Shown here one piece after another: positions 5,928-8,416 of a stretch of 8,416 nt of DNA. A program made the position numbers and the translations under genes. How positions within the stretch are numbered: position 1 is the first letter of the stretch; the number at the start of each line of letters is the position of its first letter. The DNA comes from Gammaproteobacteria bacterium. Lineage in GTDB: Bacteria > Pseudomonadota > Gammaproteobacteria > SURF-13. The notes under the pieces are model-generated. The model ran no database searches. It saw only the letters and a program-made list of their open reading frames with translations, and had not been told where the DNA came from. The stretch spans positions 1 to 8,416 of the forward strand of contig JAMDBH010000035.1 in the NCBI GenBank assembly GCA_023487615.1, written 5' to 3'.

Positions 5928-6998
5928 ATGAATCCGGTACACACCCAAAAAGGCCGTGGCGCGCTGAGTAATCAGGATGGGCGCTATGAAGCTCAGCGCC
6001 ATGAAATGTTTGATGATGGTTGGGGCACTGTTGACGAGGAGTTGCCGCCCGTCAAAACCACGGTGTCACTCGACACGACACGCAGCGTCATCAATTACAA
6101 CAAATCGCCCGATGTGGGCTTTGACCGCTCCATCAACGCCTACCGTGGTTGCGAGCATGGCTGTGTGTATTGCTTTGCGCGGCCTACGCACGCCTATCTT
6201 GGCCTTTCGCCGGGTTTGGATTTTGAAACCAAGTTGTTTGCCAAGCCCAATGCGGCGGCGTTGCTGGAAAAGGAACTCAGTAGACCGGGTTATCAATGCC
6301 AGCCGATTGCGCTCGGCACCAACACGGATCCTTATCAGCCTATTGAGCGCACTTATCGCATCACGCGGCAGATTCTGGAAGTATTAAGCGCCTGCAATCA
6401 TCCGGTGAGCGTCGTCACGAAATCGGCGTTGATCGAGCGAGATATGGATATATTGACGGACATGGCAAAACGCGGGCTTGCCCATGTGTCGCTCTCGGTG
6501 ACCACTTTGGATCGCAAGCTGGCCCGCCGGATGGAGCCGCGCGCGTCTGCGCCGGAGCGGCGCATTGCGGCCTTAAAGGCGTTGAGCGAGGCTGGGATCT
6601 CCTCGGGCGTGCTGGTCGCGCCCATCATCCCCGCGCTGACTGATTCCGAAATGGAGGCGATTTTGGAGACTTGTCGCCAGGCCGGCGCGCAATGGGCGGC
6701 TTATGTGCTGTTGCGCCTGCCGCTCGAGGTAAAGGAATTATTCAAAGAATGGCTGGAGACGCACGAACCCGGCAGGAGCGGCCATGTGCTGAGCCTGCTG
6801 CGGCAGTCGCATGGCGGCAAAGAATATGACGCACGCTTTGGAGAGCGCATGACTGGCAAGGGGCATTATGCCGAGATGATGGCGCAGCGTTTCCGTCTCG
6901 CCTGTCAGCGCCTGGGGTTGAACAAACAACACAGCCGATTAGATGTGACGAAGTTCAGACCTCCTGCCAATCAGAAGGCACAGCTTGAACTGTTTTGA
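5928..6998 (+). CDS. PA0069-type radical SAM protein (COG1533, SplB-like)
   Basis: Cytoplasmic iron-sulfur enzyme of 356 residues. The [4Fe-4S] motif for S-adenosylmethionine cleavage is C75-x3-C79-x2-C82 (RGCEHGCVYCFARPTHAYLG). A conserved N-terminal KGRGALSNQDGRYE (8-21) and DDGW (29-32), and the GTNTDPYQPIE motif (130-140), place it in the PA0069/Rv2578c group of COG1533, distantly related to spore photoproduct lyase. A DNA-lesion-repair role is often attached to this family by homology but is not established, and the substrate is unknown. ATG at 5928 is preferred to GTG at 5901 because family proteins start just before KGRGA. It begins one base after the toxin TAA and has no ribosome site, so its translation may depend on ribosomes finishing the toxin gene. 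It ends convergently with the deformylase gene, 41 bases away. Confidence 0.92.
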   Translation: MNPVHTQKGRGALSNQDGRYEAQRHEMFDDGWGTVDEELPPVKTTVSLDTTRSVINYNKSPDVGFDRSINAYRGCEHGCVYCFARPTHAYLGLSPGLDFETKLFAKPNAAALLEKELSRPGYQCQPIALGTNTDPYQPIERTYRITRQILEVLSACNHPVSVVTKSALIERDMDILTDMAKRGLAHVSLSVTTLDRKLARRMEPRASAPERRIAALKALSEAGISSGVLVAPIIPALTDSEMEAILETCRQAGAQWAAYVLLRLPLEVKELFKEWLETHEPGRSGHVLSLLRQSHGGKEYDARFGERMTGKGHYAEMMAQRFRLACQRLGLNKQHSRLDVTKFRPPANQKAQLELF

Positions 6999-7039
6999 CC
7001 CCCACTACTAGCACCTACCCCCTGAATCCCAGCATCTCA

Positions 7040-7582
7040 TCACTCAGGCGGAGTATCCACTTTCGCCGCGTCGGGAAACAGTTCTTCGGTGAAACCGAAC
7101 AGGCGCAGATCCTTAATCCGGCGCGGATAGAGGATGCCGTCCAGGTGGTCGCATTCGTGTTGCACCACGCGGGCGTGAAAGCCGCGCGCCTCGCGCTCGA
7201 AGCGGTTACCGTGTTGATCGTAGCCGGTGTAACGCAGGTGCGTGTAGCGCTCGACCAAGCCGCGCATGCCGGGCACGCTTAGGCACCCTTCCCACATTTC
7301 ATCGGTCTCCTTGCCCAAGATCTCGACTTCAGGATTGATGAGCACGGTAGTGGGCACAGCTTCGACGTCGGGATAACGAGGATTGCTTTCCACGCCGAAG
7401 ATCACTATACGTTGACTCACGCCGATCTGCGGTGCGGCAAGACCGGCGCCGATCTGCGCCGCCATGGTGTCGAACATGTCGGCGATGAGCGTATTGAGCT
7501 CGGGGGTGTTGAATTGGGTGACCGGCCGCGCCTTTTGCAGGAGCAGCGGGTGACCCATGAGGAGGACTTGTCTGACTGCCAT
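7040..7582 (-). CDS. def: Peptide deformylase
   Basis: Metalloenzyme that removes the formyl group from the N-terminal methionine of nascent proteins at the ribosome. All three signature motifs are present: GAGLAAPQ (45-52), EGCLS (98-102) and HECDH (142-146). C100, H142 and H146 are the expected metal ligands and E143 the catalytic acid. At 180 residues it is slightly longer than the classic E. coli enzyme (169), with an N terminus of the [14 protein letters not shown] type and a C-terminal FGFTEELFP, a form seen as a second deformylase in several gammaproteobacteria. Such paralogs usually lie away from fmt, as here. It starts at ATG 7582, six bases after the thioinosine phosphorylase stop, without a clear ribosome site, so translational coupling is likely. 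Whether another def exists in the genome cannot be seen. Confidence 0.97.
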   Translation of the reverse strand: MAVRQVLLMGHPLLLQKARPVTQFNTPELNTLIADMFDTMAAQIGAGLAAPQIGVSQRIVIFGVESNPRYPDVEAVPTTVLINPEVEILGKETDEMWEGCLSVPGMRGLVERYTHLRYTGYDQHGNRFEREARGFHARVVQHECDHLDGILYPRRIKDLRLFGFTEELFPDAAKVDTPPE

Positions 7583-7588
7583 GTTTCG

Positions 7589-8329
7589 TTAAATAAGTGG
7601 TATCACGTGTTCCAACAACTGACGTACCTTTTCCATGCCTACCTTTAAGTTTTGCTCGATCTCCTGCATGGTGATGTCGCCGGCGCCACGCCCCGCCGCG
7701 GCATTGGCGATCACCGCACAGGTGGCATAATCCATTTCCATCTCGCGCGCCAGCGCGGCCTCCGGCATGCCGGTCATACCGACGATGTCACAGCCGTCAC
7801 GTTCCATGCGATTGATCTCCGCGGCGGTTTCCAGGCGCGGACCTTGTGTCGTGCCATAGGTAGCCCCCACATGAACTTGCAGTCCCACCGATTGACAACT
7901 ACAGATAAGCAACTCTCGCAGCCATTGACTATAAGGATGCGTAAAATCAATATGTGTAACTGGACTCTGACCGCTTTCGAAAAAGGTTTGGGCGCGCGCA
8001 GCCGTGTAATCAATGATCTGGTCCGGAATGACGATATCGGCCGGCTTCAGATCGGCGCGGATCCCGCCTACCGCCGCAACTGCGACGACCTTACGCGCAC
8101 CCGAATATTTAAGCGCCCACAAATTCGCGCGATAGTTGATCTCGTGCGGCGGAATGGTGTGACGGTAACCGTGGCGGGCAATGAAGATGACCTTCTTGCC
8201 CGCTAACATGCCGATAGTAAGCGGCCCCGAGGGCTCGCCATAGGGCGTATGCACTACTACACGCTCGGTGATTTGCAGTGATTTTAACGACCTTAATCCG
8301 GTGCCGCCGATAATCGCCAGCTCAGTCAT
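7589..8329 (-). CDS. S-methyl-5'-thioinosine phosphorylase (PNP/MTAP family)
   Basis: Cytoplasmic nucleoside phosphorylase of 246 residues that cleaves 5'-methylthioinosine with phosphate to hypoxanthine and methylthioribose-1-phosphate, recycling the by-product of polyamine and autoinducer synthesis. Family motifs are the phosphate loop IIGGTG (6-11), ARHG (51-54), PPHEINYRANLWAL (60-73), VGGI (87-90), TQGPRLET (161-168) and GMTGMPEAALARE (184-196). Protein length, the GGTGL opening (not GGSGFY) and the MTGMPEAALARE form match the Pseudomonas thioinosine phosphorylase more than methylthioadenosine phosphorylases. The ATG at 8329 has GAG eight bases upstream and follows the phosphoribosyltransferase stop by five bases. 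That neighbour would convert the released hypoxanthine to IMP, which supports the inosine-type specificity. A methylthioadenosine deaminase would be needed elsewhere. The alternative is adenosine-type specificity. Confidence 0.88.
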   Translation of the reverse strand: MTELAIIGGTGLRSLKSLQITERVVVHTPYGEPSGPLTIGMLAGKKVIFIARHGYRHTIPPHEINYRANLWALKYSGARKVVAVAAVGGIRADLKPADIVIPDQIIDYTAARAQTFFESGQSPVTHIDFTHPYSQWLRELLICSCQSVGLQVHVGATYGTTQGPRLETAAEINRMERDGCDIVGMTGMPEAALAREMEMDYATCAVIANAAAGRGAGDITMQEIEQNLKVGMEKVRQLLEHVIPLI

Positions 8330-8334
8330 TGAAT

Positions 8335-8416
8335 TTACTCGTTGTGCTTTACGGCAAAAATGCCGGGCGCATTGCGCAGATAGGTGTGATAGTCCATACC
8401 GTAACCGAAGACGTAA
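8335..8416 (-). CDS. hpt: Hypoxanthine-guanine phosphoribosyltransferase, C-terminal end (runs off the right edge)
   Basis: The last 26 codons and TAA stop of a gene entering from the right. The C terminus reads YVFGYGMDYHTYLRNAPGIF then AVKHNE, which closely resembles the end of the hypoxanthine-guanine phosphoribosyltransferases of Pseudomonas and relatives (GYGMDY and RNAPGIYAVK pattern). The enzyme makes IMP or GMP from hypoxanthine or guanine and phosphoribosyl pyrophosphate. Too little is visible to check the active site. It lies five bases upstream of the thioinosine phosphorylase gene, and the two form a sensible salvage pair. The identification rests on a short stretch but a distinctive one. 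Confidence 0.78.
   Translation of the reverse strand, partial: YVFGYGMDYHTYLRNAPGIFAVKHNE

Noticed and set aside
6999..7039. Bidirectional terminator between the convergent radical SAM and def genes
   Set aside because: The 41 bases show no stem with a T-run on either strand.
8352..8365. Hairpin CGGCA-AAAA-TGCCG as a terminator after hpt
   Set aside because: It lies within the hpt coding end, is not followed by a T-run on the minus strand, and the next gene starts five bases after the hpt stop.

Overview
The window looks like chromosomal DNA of a gammaproteobacterium, probably an environmental one outside the enterics. The Mfd protein follows the gammaproteobacterial pattern throughout. The PNP-family enzyme has the methylthioinosine-phosphorylase signature known from Pseudomonas, and the radical SAM protein is of the PA0069 type. 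Genus cannot be read from the sequence. Nothing here is clearly phage or transposon, and no tRNA, rRNA or CRISPR array was seen.

Left arm (1-1738, minus strand): a three-gene cluster read right to left. It encodes a TetR-family repressor, a small membrane methyltransferase of the isoprenylcysteine carboxyl methyltransferase (ICMT)/PEMT-like type, and the start of an RND/MMPL exporter that runs off the left edge. Gaps of 39 (45 if the ATG start of the second gene is used) and 28 bases suggest one operon. In the 200-base divergent gap (1739-1938) a 6-bp inverted repeat, ACATAC-N6-GTATGT, overlaps the -10 of a minus-strand promoter with a perfect -35 (TTGACA). This suggests autorepression of the cluster.

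Centre (1939-6998, plus strand): mfd (transcription-repair coupling factor), complete except for an unusually short N terminus; then a DUF433 antitoxin / DUF5615 PIN-like toxin pair with a 4-base overlap and its own TATAAT box inside an inverted repeat at the mfd stop codon; then a COG1533 (SplB-like) radical SAM gene starting one base after the toxin stop.

Right arm (7040-8416, minus strand, convergent with the centre): the C-terminal end of a hypoxanthine-guanine phosphoribosyltransferase, then S-methyl-5'-thioinosine phosphorylase, then a peptide deformylase, separated by only 5 and 6 bases. The first two make a coherent purine-salvage route: methylthioinosine is cleaved to hypoxanthine, which the transferase turns into IMP. 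The deformylase is a housekeeping passenger.

No wholly new system is evident. The points most worth a second look are the operator-promoter overlap, the shortened Mfd N terminus beside it, the toxin-antitoxin pair wedged between mfd and the radical SAM gene, and the pairing of a membrane methyltransferase with an RND exporter.
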